Counted from the stretch's first letter, positions 16,240 to 25,502 are shown. The stretch: DNA of 33,903 nucleotides from Rubripirellula sp. (GCA_029245125.1 JAQWPZ010000040.1:1-33903); one strand, 5' to 3'. Numbers and translations are program-made. The notes: generated by a model not told the origin, from the sequence alone.

Positions 16240-16273
16240 CCCTTATGACGCAAGGGAACCTCGCGACGCGAGG
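16240..16273 (+). promoter_or_regulatory. Two adjacent hairpins in the leader of the Rieske gene
   Basis: CCCTT (16240-16244) pairs with AAGGG (16252-16256), and CCTCGC (16259-16264) pairs with GCGAGG (16268-16273) over a GAC loop. An A/T-rich stretch, GATTAATAAATT, follows before the GTG at 16312. The pair could act as a leader structure, an attenuator-like element or a protein-binding site. Confidence 0.45.
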
Positions 16274-16311
16274 GGATTAATAAATTCTGGTAAATCGAGC
16301 GGGAATCAACG

Positions 16312-16638
16312 GTGAGTGAATTCGAAGTTGTTGGGAAAATCGAAGATTTTGAGGAGGGGCATGGTCGTGCCGTACCAGTTGATGGACGCATGGTGGCGGT
16401 TTTTCGCACCGGCGAGGAGTGGTATGCCATCGATGACCTATGTCCGCACATGGGGGCCTCGCTAGCAGAGGGGTTTGTTGAGGACAACACCGTGACATGT
16501 CCCTGGCACGCCTGGAGGTTCTGCATTAAGGACGGGAAATGGGTGGACAATCCGCGGACCGGCGTCGACTGCTTTGAAGTCAAAATTCAAGGGGATGATG
16601 TTTTGGTTCGAGAGAGAGAGAAACCGACTGAATCCTAA
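16312..16638 (+). CDS. Rieske [2Fe-2S] ferredoxin (NirD-like)
   Basis: The protein is 108 aa from a GTG start, with GAGCGGGA about ten bases upstream. The cluster motifs are CPHMGASL (Cys44, His46) and CPWHAWRF (Cys63, His66), the two Cys and two His that ligate a Rieske [2Fe-2S] centre. There is no signal peptide or membrane anchor, so this is a soluble cytosolic electron carrier, like NirD or the ferredoxin of a ring-hydroxylating dioxygenase. No partner reductase or oxygenase is adjacent. The divergent radical SAM gene needs electrons too, but a link between them is only speculation. Length and fold are normal for the family. Confidence 0.94.
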   Translation: MSEFEVVGKIEDFEEGHGRAVPVDGRMVAVFRTGEEWYAIDDLCPHMGASLAEGFVEDNTVTCPWHAWRFCIKDGKWVDNPRTGVDCFEVKIQGDDVLVREREKPTES

Positions 16639-16861
16639 TCTGCCGAAAACGGCTGGAGTTTACCGCGGGATGGTGATTCACGAGGATGCCTCTCCGTCGA
16701 CCGCCCTTCGATTCTACCAGCCAGTTTTCATTCTTTCCTGTTCTAGCGATAACCCATTTTGATTCAGCGAGTCGGGCGTTCGTCCGACCGTTGGCCGTGT
16801 TTGCGATTGGGTTTCGCCGACAACCGGTAACGAAATCGGTAATCCCTCGCTCTACGGTGGT

Positions 16862-16867
16862 TATAAT
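16862..16867 (+). promoter_or_regulatory. Candidate -10 element (TATAAT) for the sulfatase gene at 16897
   Basis: A perfect TATAAT lies 29 bp before the ATG, in the context GGTTATAATCGC. The -35 region at the usual spacing is poor. A GAGG Shine-Dalgarno sits five bases before the start. The intergenic stretch 16639-16861 shows no gene. Confidence 0.45.
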
Positions 16868-16896
16868 CGCGCTCTCAATGTGATCAACGCCGAGGT

Positions 16897-18411
16897 ATGA
16901 ATATGAAAATCCGAATTGATTTGGTGTGCTTGCCGAAAAATGTGTTTTTCTTGCTGGTGCTCGCCTGCAGTGCGACGTTGGGCCAAGCCGCTGAAAAGCC
17001 GCTGTTAGGATCACGTCCAAATGTCATTTTGGTGATGACCGATGATCAAGGTATGGGAGACCTTTCTTGTTTGGGCAATCGGCTTCTGAAGACCCCGAAC
17101 TTGGATCGGTTTTACGGGCTGTCGACAAGATTCACGGAATTTCATGTCAGCCCTACCTGTGCTCCCACGCGATCTGCCATTTTTAGTGGCCGGCATGAGT
17201 TTCGGAATGGAGTGACTCATACGATCAAGGAGCGGGAGCGGATGGCACTGAGCACAACGACCTTTCCGCAACTGCTCCAGAAAGCCGGTTATCAAACGGG
17301 GATTTTCGGAAAGTGGCATCTTGGTGACGAAGATGCGTATCAGCCTTATCGCCGTGGATTTACTAAAACATTCATTCATGGAGCCGGTGGAATCGGCCAG
17401 GCGTATGAAGGGAGTTGCGCAGACTTTCCACCGAACCGGACGAATAAGTATTTTGACTGTGTCATTCTTAATGACGATACGATTGTTCAAACCAATGGCT
17501 TTTGCACCGATGTTTTTTTCACAGCCGCGTTGGGTTGGACCAAAGAAAAACTTGAGGCGGGTCAGCCCTTCTTTACTTACTTGACTCTGAATGCACCGCA
17601 TGGGCCGATGATCGCACCGGCCAAGTACAAGAAGCGATTTATCGATCTTGGTTACGATCAAAACACCGCCGGTCGCTACGGGATGATCGAGAACATTGAT
17701 GACAATTTTGGTCGCCTGATGAAGAAGTTGGACGAGTGGAATGCATGGGAAAATACCCTTGTGATCTTCATGACTGACAATGGCCAAGCGGGACGCAACG
17801 CAAAGTTGAACGGGAAAGGAGTCAAGTTGTTCACCACCGGATTCAAAACGGGAAAGGGCTCTCCCTATGAAGGTGGCACGCATGTGCCCGCGTTCTGGCG
17901 TTGGAAAGGGGTACTCGGCGAAGGAGTCGATGTAAATGAACTTTGTGCTCACATCGATCTATACAAAACGATTTGTGATGTCGCGGGTGTAACCATCCCT
18001 GATGAAGTTCAAGCGATCGATGGTCGAACGATGCTGCCTTTGCTCGAAAACAGTAAAGCTGATTTGCCTGACCGGTACCTGTTCGTTCATCAAGGCCGCT
18101 GGCCGAAAGGTGCTGATCCCAATGACTCGAAGTTTAAGAATTGTGCTGTTCGGACTCAGCGCTGGCGGTGGGTCAATAACTCAGAGTTGTACGATATTCA
18201 GAACGACCCCTACGAATCAAAGAATGTTGCGGACGAGCATCCTGACGTAGTTGCGGAATTGCGAGCTGCTTATGACAAGTGGTGGGCCGATACTTTGCCG
18301 CTGATGGTAAACGAGGATGCGCCATACGCTCCGGAGCAACCGCAGAAGGTGCGATATGAAAAGCAAAAAGCTGAGCGGGGTATCCCTGCTTGGGAAGTGC
18401 CTCAAATCTGA
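16897..18411 (+). CDS. Secreted type I sulfatase (formylglycine-dependent)
   Basis: The protein is 504 aa from ATG 16897, with GAGG just upstream. A signal peptide (FFLLVLACSATLGQAA, cleavage likely after Ala32) sends it out of the cytoplasm. RPNVILVMTDDQGMGDLSC provides the two metal-binding Asp residues (49, 50). SPTCAPTRSAIFSGR carries the C-x-P-x-R signature with Cys88, which a formylglycine-generating enzyme would oxidise. FGKWHLG contributes Lys and His to the active site, and FMTDNGQ lies late in the fold. Such enzymes remove sulfate from sulfated polysaccharides or similar esters; planctomycetes carry many of them. The exact substrate cannot be told. It is convergent with an aldo/keto reductase gene, ending 48 bp from it. 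Confidence 0.95.
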   Translation: MNMKIRIDLVCLPKNVFFLLVLACSATLGQAAEKPLLGSRPNVILVMTDDQGMGDLSCLGNRLLKTPNLDRFYGLSTRFTEFHVSPTCAPTRSAIFSGRHEFRNGVTHTIKERERMALSTTTFPQLLQKAGYQTGIFGKWHLGDEDAYQPYRRGFTKTFIHGAGGIGQAYEGSCADFPPNRTNKYFDCVILNDDTIVQTNGFCTDVFFTAALGWTKEKLEAGQPFFTYLTLNAPHGPMIAPAKYKKRFIDLGYDQNTAGRYGMIENIDDNFGRLMKKLDEWNAWENTLVIFMTDNGQAGRNAKLNGKGVKLFTTGFKTGKGSPYEGGTHVPAFWRWKGVLGEGVDVNELCAHIDLYKTICDVAGVTIPDEVQAIDGRTMLPLLENSKADLPDRYLFVHQGRWPKGADPNDSKFKNCAVRTQRWRWVNNSELYDIQNDPYESKNVADEHPDVVAELRAAYDKWWADTLPLMVNEDAPYAPEQPQKVRYEKQKAERGIPAWEVPQI

Positions 18412-18459
18412 TTTTTTCTGCCGAGCGACGGGATAGTTCGGATCAAGCTGCGGCCGCAA

Positions 18460-19461
18460 TTACACAGCTGACATCGACACGGGGGTGCCGCGTTGTCGCA
18501 AGGCGGCGGTGATTCGATCTTGCAACGGAGCCGTGAGTTTCCACCCCATCGCACCAGCCGTCTCCTCGATTTGTGCAGCGCGTTTCGCGCCGCACAGTGC
18601 GGCCGTGATGCCCGGTTGGTGGATCGTCCAATTAACGACGACTTGCGCGACCGACTTCCCCGCCTCGCTCGCGATTAGCCGAAGTTGATCGACGAAGTCT
18701 TGGTTCTTTTGCCATTCGTCGCCTTGGAACATCGCATATTTTGGTCGTCCATCGCCTCGTTGAAATTGATGGTCACGCGATAGTTTCCCTGCGAGCAACC
18801 CCTTCATGAGTGGCCAATACACCAACACCGAAACTTGGTTTTCAACACACCAGGGGACGATGTTTTTTTCGATCTGTCGCTGCAGCATGTTGTAGGGTGG
18901 TTGGATCGCGGTGACCGGGCAAATCGAATGGAACTCCTGCAATTGCTGCAGACTGAAGTTCGAGACACCGATGCTGCGAGTCTTTCCTGATTCCATCACT
19001 TTTCGCAATGCCTCAGCGGAACTGGCGATGGGAGTATTGGGGTCAGGTGCGTGTAAATAAAGTAGGTCAACGTATTCGGTTTGCAATCTCCGCAAGCTTT
19101 CCTCGCACTGCCGCTGCAACGTTGCGGGGCTGCCGTCAAGAATCTGCTTGCCGTCGGGGCCCCATTGAACACCGCCCTTTGTTGCAAGCACCAATTGCGA
19201 ACGATCAGGAGTATTTGAGCCGCAGATCAACGACTGAGCAATCAATTTCTCGCTCTCTCCATCACGTCCGTAGCAATAAGCCGTGTCGAAGAAATTCACG
19301 CCTGCGTCGACGGCTGATTTTAGCGTTCGCAAACTATCGTCATCGTTTACATTCAAGCTGGTCATGCCGGCAATCGGCCAACATCCCATCGCAACGGTTG
19401 AAATCTCGATGTCAGTGTTGCCTAGCTTTCGTCGCTCGGCGTGGTGTGAATCGTCGTTCAA
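18460..19461 (-). CDS. Aldo/keto reductase
   Basis: The protein is 333 aa from a TTG start at 19461. The frame is open further upstream, but no ATG is found, and the family begins about ten residues in (RKLGNTDIEISTVAMGCW). The catalytic tetrad is seen as Asp59 and Tyr64 in FFDTAYCYG, Lys95 in LVLATKGG and His137 in LLYLHAPD. SIGVSNFSLQQL and the C-terminal nucleotide-binding stretch fit an NADPH-dependent AKR of the general oxidoreductase subgroup. It probably reduces an aldehyde, ketone or sugar in the cytosol. It lies between two sulfatase genes, on the same strand as the second, from which it is separated by 149 bp containing an inverted repeat. A role in handling sugars released by those enzymes is only suggested by position. 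Confidence 0.92.
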   Translation of the reverse strand: MNDDSHHAERRKLGNTDIEISTVAMGCWPIAGMTSLNVNDDDSLRTLKSAVDAGVNFFDTAYCYGRDGESEKLIAQSLICGSNTPDRSQLVLATKGGVQWGPDGKQILDGSPATLQRQCEESLRRLQTEYVDLLYLHAPDPNTPIASSAEALRKVMESGKTRSIGVSNFSLQQLQEFHSICPVTAIQPPYNMLQRQIEKNIVPWCVENQVSVLVYWPLMKGLLAGKLSRDHQFQRGDGRPKYAMFQGDEWQKNQDFVDQLRLIASEAGKSVAQVVVNWTIHQPGITAALCGAKRAAQIEETAGAMGWKLTAPLQDRITAALRQRGTPVSMSAV

Positions 19462-19520
19462 AACCTTGATCCGATCGTAATTTGCTTTCGCAGAATTGAA
19501 TGCCCGAGCCCCCAGCTCTT

Positions 19521-19560
19521 AGACGCAGCCCTTAGCCGACTGTTTCGCGTCACTGCGTCT
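19521..19560. repeat. 8-bp perfect inverted repeat between sulfatase and aldo/keto reductase genes
   Basis: AGACGCAG (19521-19528) is complemented by CTGCGTCT (19553-19560) with a 24-bp spacer. It sits after the stop of the second sulfatase in the minus direction. No T run follows, so it might be a factor-dependent end, a leader structure or an operator pair. Confidence 0.5.
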
Positions 19561-19610
19561 CGAGATGTCCGACTGGTTGCAAGTCTCGTCCGTTTGTAAA
19601 CAGGTTTAGC

Positions 19611-20993
19611 TTATTGGACTCGGCTTGGCATTTTGGCTTGAGAGCGTTCTAGCCACTGACCTAATTTGTCATCCAAGCGTTTCGCGAGTTCCGGTTGTGC
19701 TGTCGAGAGATTCTTCTTTTCGCCCAGGTCGTCTTTGAGGTTATACAATTCCAGTTCATCATTGTCGTACCAACGGATGAGTTTGTGATTCCCTTCGCGA
19801 ATCGCGCCTCCGAGTCGATTTTGTTTGTGGAAAGCATAGTTAGGATAATGGAAATAGATTGCATCTCGTCGCAACGTTCCAGTCTGGTGCAGCAAAGGCA
19901 TTAGGTTCTCGCCATCTTCACCACCTTCGGAGATTTTGCTTTCCGTCGCTGCAAGGATCGTGGGAAACAGATCAGTTGAAATGACGGGTGTCGAGCAGGT
20001 TGATCCGGGCTGGATTTTGGAAGTCCATCGCGCGATCCAAGGAACACGAATACCGCCCTCGTAAAGGTGTCCTTTGTTTTTCCTGAGCGGGAGATTCCCG
20101 AACAACGAGCCATTATCTGAGGTGAAAATAATTAGCGAATCTTCACCAAGTCCCAAGTCGTCAACTCGCTGAAGGACCCGGCCAATCGAGCGATCCATCC
20201 CTTCGATCATTGCAGCGTAGCCCGGGTTTTCCACTCCCTCTCGTTTGCGGTACTTCTCGACGAGATCCTCGGGAGCTTCGATCGGATAATGGACCGAGTA
20301 ACACCACCAGCACAGAAAGAAAGACTCTTCCTGATGGTCGTTGAGAAATGAGATGGCTTCATCAGCGAGCCGCTCGGGGAGGTAATCTCCATCCCTTCGT
20401 GGTGTGATGTTGGGGATTCGATATGGTTCAAAGTAGCTGGGCGGCCCTCCTAGTCGGCAGCCTCCAATGTTTAGATCAAATCCTTGGAACTCAGGACGTA
20501 GCTGCGGTTCGGTCGGGCCACCGCTGTCTTGCTTCGATCGGTGTGAAAGATGCCATTTACCAATGAAGCCGGTTTCATAGCCGGCTGATTGCAATTGTTC
20601 TGCCAGCGTGACGTGCTGTAGTGGTAAGTAGGTATTCCAGTCAGCACCCTTCAGTTTTGTTGTTTCAGATACATGGTCCGGATTGCCGGGGGCATGGTTT
20701 GTGATGCCCAGGCGAGCTGGCGACCGGCCAGTCATGATTGCAGCGCGGGTTGGCGTACAAACTGGGGCTGCCGCATAACCGTCTGTGAATCGCATGCCTT
20801 GGCTGGCTAGCCGATCCAACGCGGGTGTATCGAGATTGGAGTTGCCTTGGCAATGAAGGTCCATCCAGCCCAAGTCATCCGCCATGATCAAGATGATGTT
20901 CGGCTTCTTGTTTCCCTCTGCGCGGCATTCGGCGTTCCCGCCAATTTTGAAGCAAAACGCGAACAAGATCAGGAGTGGGATGCGTGATTTCAT
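19611..20993 (-). CDS. Secreted type I sulfatase, second copy
   Basis: The protein is 460 aa from ATG 20993. The frame stays open for another 122 codons upstream, but that part crosses the 19-bp repeats and lacks any family resemblance, whereas MKSRIPLLILFAFCFKIG makes a clean signal peptide. PNIILIMADDLGWMDLHC gives metal-binding Asp39 and Asp40, and APVCTPTRAAIMTGR carries the C-x-P-x-R motif with Cys79 as formylglycine precursor. FIGKWHLS and FTSDNGSLFGNLPLRKNKG complete the active site pattern. It differs clearly from the sulfatase at 16897, so it is not a recent duplicate. The C-terminal part (LIRWYDNDELELYNLKDDLG) is the usual planctomycete-type ending. It is likely exported; the substrate is unknown. 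Confidence 0.94.
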   Translation of the reverse strand: MKSRIPLLILFAFCFKIGGNAECRAEGNKKPNIILIMADDLGWMDLHCQGNSNLDTPALDRLASQGMRFTDGYAAAPVCTPTRAAIMTGRSPARLGITNHAPGNPDHVSETTKLKGADWNTYLPLQHVTLAEQLQSAGYETGFIGKWHLSHRSKQDSGGPTEPQLRPEFQGFDLNIGGCRLGGPPSYFEPYRIPNITPRRDGDYLPERLADEAISFLNDHQEESFFLCWWCYSVHYPIEAPEDLVEKYRKREGVENPGYAAMIEGMDRSIGRVLQRVDDLGLGEDSLIIFTSDNGSLFGNLPLRKNKGHLYEGGIRVPWIARWTSKIQPGSTCSTPVISTDLFPTILAATESKISEGGEDGENLMPLLHQTGTLRRDAIYFHYPNYAFHKQNRLGGAIREGNHKLIRWYDNDELELYNLKDDLGEKKNLSTAQPELAKRLDDKLGQWLERSQAKMPSRVQ

Positions 20994-21061
20994 TTCGTTG
21001 TGATCCGCGTTCGATGTTCGGTTCGTATTTCGAGTACATCTCTTCATCGCCCATGACGCAA

Positions 21062-21118
21062 GCAACGGAGCCCTGCACAAGCAACGGAGCCCTGCATAGG
21101 CAACAGAGCCCTGCATAG
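21062..21118. repeat. Three tandem copies of a 19-bp unit
   Basis: The units are 21062-21080 (GCAACGGAGCCCTGCACAA), 21081-21099 (GCAACGGAGCCCTGCATAG) and 21100-21118 (GCAACAGAGCCCTGCATAG). A partial fourth unit may flank them on each side. They lie about 70-125 bp before the sulfatase start on the minus strand, just after the UPF0173 gene. There are no spacers, so this is not a CRISPR array. It may be an operator array or a slippage-prone repeat. Confidence 0.85.
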
Positions 21119-21141
21119 GCACGCATTGATTCATGCAGACG

Positions 21142-21825
21142 CTACAGTTCGAACGAGCCGCCCACGGGTAGAACCACCGGTTTCGCTGAGGTTTGTTGGC
21201 TGATTTGATCAGCCCACAGCTGGGCATCTTGTTCGATTGGTGGCCAAGTGTTGTAGTGCGACGGGACAACGCGAGCCGGGCCGAGCATCTTTGTTGCAGC
21301 GACGCTGTCGTCGATTCCCATCGTGAATAGATCACCGATCGGCAGAACCGCGACATCAACCCCCATTGCGTAAAGCTTCATGTCACTGAAGATCGCTGTG
21401 TCACAAGCAAAATAAATCCGCTTCCCATCAATCTTCAGCAAGAATCCGGCTGGCTCGCCGCCATAGCTGCCGTCCGGTAACTGACTGCTGTGGAGGGCAG
21501 GAGTCATTTTGATCGTGCCCCAGGCTGTTTTGGCGGCCCCCCCAATATTCATGCCAACCGTCGACTCGACCTTTTGCTTCTCTGCAAACCACTGCGCGAT
21601 TTCGAAGATGGCGGTGATCGTCGCCCCGTTTCGATTTGCAATTTCAGCAGCGTCTGCGACATGATCAAAATGACCATGAGAGATCAGGATGTCGGTGACG
21701 CCGTTGAGATCGTCCGGTTTTATCGTCGCGGTTGGATTATCGCTTAGAAAAGGATCAAGAACGATTTTGTGTGCACTCGTTTCGATCAACCAGCTTGCGT
21801 GAGAAAGCCAAGTTATTGTTGCCAT
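21142..21825 (-). CDS. UPF0173 metal-dependent hydrolase (metallo-beta-lactamase fold)
   Basis: The protein is 227 aa from ATG 21825, with AAAGGA seven bases upstream. The metal site is ISHGHFDHV (His50, His52, Asp54, His55). Further metal ligands are probably in TPALHSS, FACDTAIF and VVPSHYNTWP. TWLSHASWLIE at the N-terminus is typical of the UPF0173/YtkL family, and the length matches exactly. Family members are cytosolic zinc hydrolases of unclear substrate. The gene follows trpB on the same strand with a strong hairpin between them. Hydrolase function itself is an inference from the fold. Confidence 0.93.
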   Translation of the reverse strand: MATITWLSHASWLIETSAHKIVLDPFLSDNPTATIKPDDLNGVTDILISHGHFDHVADAAEIANRNGATITAIFEIAQWFAEKQKVESTVGMNIGGAAKTAWGTIKMTPALHSSQLPDGSYGGEPAGFLLKIDGKRIYFACDTAIFSDMKLYAMGVDVAVLPIGDLFTMGIDDSVAATKMLGPARVVPSHYNTWPPIEQDAQLWADQISQQTSAKPVVLPVGGSFEL

Positions 21826-21866
21826 GAAAAATTCCTTTGTTTCGGTTTCGAGTCCTGCATTTACTG

Positions 21867-21890
21867 GAGCTCATGACGATTCATGAGCTC
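21867..21890 (-). terminator. 9-bp perfect hairpin after trpB
   Basis: GAGCTCATG (21867-21875) pairs with CATGAGCTC (21882-21890) across the 6-nt loop ACGATT. It sits between the trpB stop (21938) and the hydrolase start (21825). No T tract follows, so it could be a non-canonical terminator, an mRNA-stabilising stem or an operator. The strand is assigned from context. Confidence 0.5.
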
Positions 21891-21937
21891 TGCGATCGAT
21901 TCGATACTGCTGAGTAAGATGAGGTTAAAAGAAGAGA

Positions 21938-23149
<1,212 letters not shown>

Positions 23150-23284
23150 GGTTGTGGTTCTCGGCTGAATCGAGCAGCATGAAGGATTGGTGTGGATACC
23201 AGAGGGTTGACCGCAAGCTACAAGCCTACATCACCATCGCCGGGGCACCAAGAACCGGTTGAACAGCTAAGTGGGAGCAGAATC

Positions 23285-24169
23285 GTGCCAGAATTGCCCG
23301 AAGTCGAAACGATGCGTCGAGGCGTCTTGCCAACGGTTGGCAGTCAGATTGTCGCGATTGAGCGACCACCCTGCTTGCGGAAGCCAATTTCGATCCGCCC
23401 GCGGATCGACGCTCTCGATCGTCGTACTCGCGGTCGACGGGTCGCTTCGATCGGTCGAAGAGGGAAAAGGGTTCTGTTGGAATTGGATGACCAGCAGTTA
23501 ATTGTGATCGAACCAAGGATGACTGGCTTGGTTTTACTTGCTGACCCGCCTACCACTGATCACCTGCGGTTGCGAATTCAATTGTCAGGGGGGCCGGTCA
23601 GTGAGTTGTTGTTTTGGGACAGGAGGGGCCTTGGCACAGTGCAGCTTTTCGGCCCTGGAGAATTTGACGCGAGCGTTTGTGATCGCCTGGGGGTCGATGC
23701 ACTGGAGGTGACGGTCGATGACTTAAAGAGAAAGCTCGGTGAAAGCCGTCGAGAGATCAAGGTCGCACTGCTGGATCAGTCCGCTGTGGCGGGGATCGGG
23801 AATCTGTATGCCGCAGAGATCCTATTTTTGGCCGGTGTCGATCCACGCTGCCGTTGCGAAATCTTGACACGTCCTCAGTGGCAGCGAATCGTGAAAGCCA
23901 CGAAAATCGTCTTGCTGAAAGCGATAGAGAACGAGGGGAGTACGCTCAGCGACGGCACCTACCGAAATGCGCTCAATGCGGAGGGGAGCTATCAGAATTA
24001 CCATCGCGTCTACGATCGGGCGGGAAACCAGTGCCCCCGCTGTGGTCGGGGGCCGATTCGCCGAATCGTACAAGCTCAGCGAAGCACATTTTTTTGCCCT
24101 AGTTGCCAGCGTAAACGCGGTGCTCACCCCCAGGTCGAATTAGCGATCGAGGCTCAACGCAATCTTTGA
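23285..24169 (+). CDS. mutM: Formamidopyrimidine-DNA glycosylase (Fpg)
   Basis: The protein is 294 aa from GTG 23285, preceded by GGGAG. An in-frame start at 23192 exists but is ruled out, because removal of the initiator Met must expose Pro as the catalytic N-terminus. The sequence begins M-PELPEVETMRRG, so Pro2 and Glu3 are the nucleophile and acid. Lys61 in GRRGKRVLLEL is the DNA-binding lysine. AGIGNLYAAEILF is the helix-two-turn-helix, and the C-terminal zinc finger is CPRCGRGP with CPSCQRKRG. The enzyme excises 8-oxoguanine and formamidopyrimidines and cuts the DNA backbone at the abasic site. The gene is divergent to trpB. Confidence 0.97.
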   Translation: MPELPEVETMRRGVLPTVGSQIVAIERPPCLRKPISIRPRIDALDRRTRGRRVASIGRRGKRVLLELDDQQLIVIEPRMTGLVLLADPPTTDHLRLRIQLSGGPVSELLFWDRRGLGTVQLFGPGEFDASVCDRLGVDALEVTVDDLKRKLGESRREIKVALLDQSAVAGIGNLYAAEILFLAGVDPRCRCEILTRPQWQRIVKATKIVLLKAIENEGSTLSDGTYRNALNAEGSYQNYHRVYDRAGNQCPRCGRGPIRRIVQAQRSTFFCPSCQRKRGAHPQVELAIEAQRNL

Positions 24170-24301
24170 AATCCAGAGGACGGATCTGAGACATTGAAGT
24201 TTCCCTTTGATTCCACTCGTCGGTACAATACTTGACGAGAGCTCAATAGTGCATTTACTGCTGTTCGACGGACGATCAGCCTTCGCTCGGGACCAAAATT
24301 G

Positions 24302-25348
24302 ATGACGTTGAAGAATTCGAGACGCGATTGGCTGCGAACTGCCACCGTGCTGACTGTTGCCGGTACTGCGGGAATCCACTCGGCGACGGCTCAGGACGAT
24401 CAGGCAAATCGGTGGGACGAATCAATTGAAAAAGGGTTGAAGTGGCTCAGCCGCAATCAATCGTCACGCGGCCAATGGAACACTCAAGTCTACCCAACCG
24501 CACTTGCCGCTTTGGCTGGCACGGCCTTGATCGGTAGCGGCAGTACCACGACTCAGGGACCCTACGCGAAAGAGATCGCACGCTGTTCGGATTACCTGAT
24601 CAGCAAGAGTCGCAGTAATGGATTAATCGGCGATCCTCAGACTGATCAGCGATATACCTACGGTCACGGGTTTGCGATGTTGTTCATGTCGCAGGTGCTC
24701 GGCGAAGAGGGCCTGCTGGATCGTCGCGAAGAATTGGTGGAAGTACTAACAAAGGCCGTCGAGTTCAGTGGCAATGCACAAACAGCTGCTGGTGGATGGG
24801 GATACGTTTCGGCCCGCGAAGGAAACGATTTCGACGAGGGTTCGACCACGATCACACAGGTTCAAGGTCTACGTGGCTGCCGGAACGCTGGTATCCCTGT
24901 GACCGCGAAGGTAATCGAGAACGCAAAACAATACATCTATGGATGCAAGAACCCGGATGGGGGAATCAGCTATAGCAGCCGACAAAAAGGTAGCAGTCGC
25001 CCGGCGATTACGGCTGCTGCGTTGGCCGCTCTGTACAACGCCGGGGACTACGACAGTAATTACGTTCCCGAAATGCTGAAGTACGCGAAGGACTCATTGC
25101 ACGACATAAGTGATGGGGCACGAGCGTTTGGGCATTGGCACTACACCTATTTGTACTACAGTCAGGTTGTTTACCGACAAGGCAAAGAGCTGTGGCTGCC
25201 GTTTCGAGATCGTTTGTACGACCGGATTGTCACCGCGCAGCGTCCTGACGGTTACTGGGAGGGTCAGATCCACCCGGTCTACGTCACCGCTTGCAACTTG
25301 ATTATGTTGCAGTTGGACAAAGCCTTTTTGCCAATCTATCAACGTTAA
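24302..25348 (+). CDS. Exported prenyltransferase/squalene-oxidase-repeat protein
   Basis: The protein is 348 aa from ATG 24302; a TTG at 24299 is just before it. The N-terminus NSRRDWLRTATVLTVAGTAG has a twin-arginine (SRRxWL) motif before a hydrophobic stretch, suggesting Tat export. The rest is an alpha-alpha barrel of repeats with QW-like motifs: NQSSRGQWNTQVYPTALAAL, NAQTAAGGWGYVSAREG, CKNPDGGISYSS and AQRPDGYWEGQIHPVYVTAC. Such repeats occur in terpene cyclases and in many planctomycete proteins that lack the catalytic Asp cluster. No DxDD motif is visible, so cyclase activity is unlikely; it is probably a structural or ligand-binding protein. TTGACG at about 24230 may be a -35 element. 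Confidence 0.88.
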   Translation: MTLKNSRRDWLRTATVLTVAGTAGIHSATAQDDQANRWDESIEKGLKWLSRNQSSRGQWNTQVYPTALAALAGTALIGSGSTTTQGPYAKEIARCSDYLISKSRSNGLIGDPQTDQRYTYGHGFAMLFMSQVLGEEGLLDRREELVEVLTKAVEFSGNAQTAAGGWGYVSAREGNDFDEGSTTITQVQGLRGCRNAGIPVTAKVIENAKQYIYGCKNPDGGISYSSRQKGSSRPAITAAALAALYNAGDYDSNYVPEMLKYAKDSLHDISDGARAFGHWHYTYLYYSQVVYRQGKELWLPFRDRLYDRIVTAQRPDGYWEGQIHPVYVTACNLIMLQLDKAFLPIYQR

Positions 25349-25362
25349 ACAAAGCGATCGCT

Positions 25363-25407
25363 TCCCGCAGATGCTTTGGGGCGGGAGTGCGTCGGTTACA
25401 GCATCTG
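25363..25407. repeat. Two overlapping inverted repeats between convergent genes
   Basis: TCCCGC (25363-25368) pairs with GCGGGA (25381-25386), and CAGATGCT (25368-25375) pairs with AGCATCTG (25400-25407). The two stems share position 25368 and interleave, so they exclude each other. They lie in the 154-bp gap between the convergent squalene-repeat and SSS genes, beside a GCGATCGC palindrome at 25354-25361. A bidirectional transcript end is the simplest reading. Confidence 0.5.
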
Positions 25408-25502
25408 AGCTGATTTCGGCTGTCGACGCTGTTTCCGAAGCGTCAGGCACCAACGACCGATGCCGCACACGAGGCGACGTCGGTCGAATCGAGGGTCGTG
25501 AC

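Noticed and set aside
17011..17952. 313-codon minus-strand frame opposite the first sulfatase
   Set aside because: It is antisense to a gene with all sulfatase motifs, and its own translation shows no domain pattern.
21062..21118. CRISPR-like array
   Set aside because: The units are directly adjacent with no spacers, and no cas gene is nearby.
20994..21359. N-terminal extension of the second sulfatase
   Set aside because: It passes through the 19-bp tandem repeats and the 3' end of the UPF0173 gene, and the signal peptide begins at ATG 20993.
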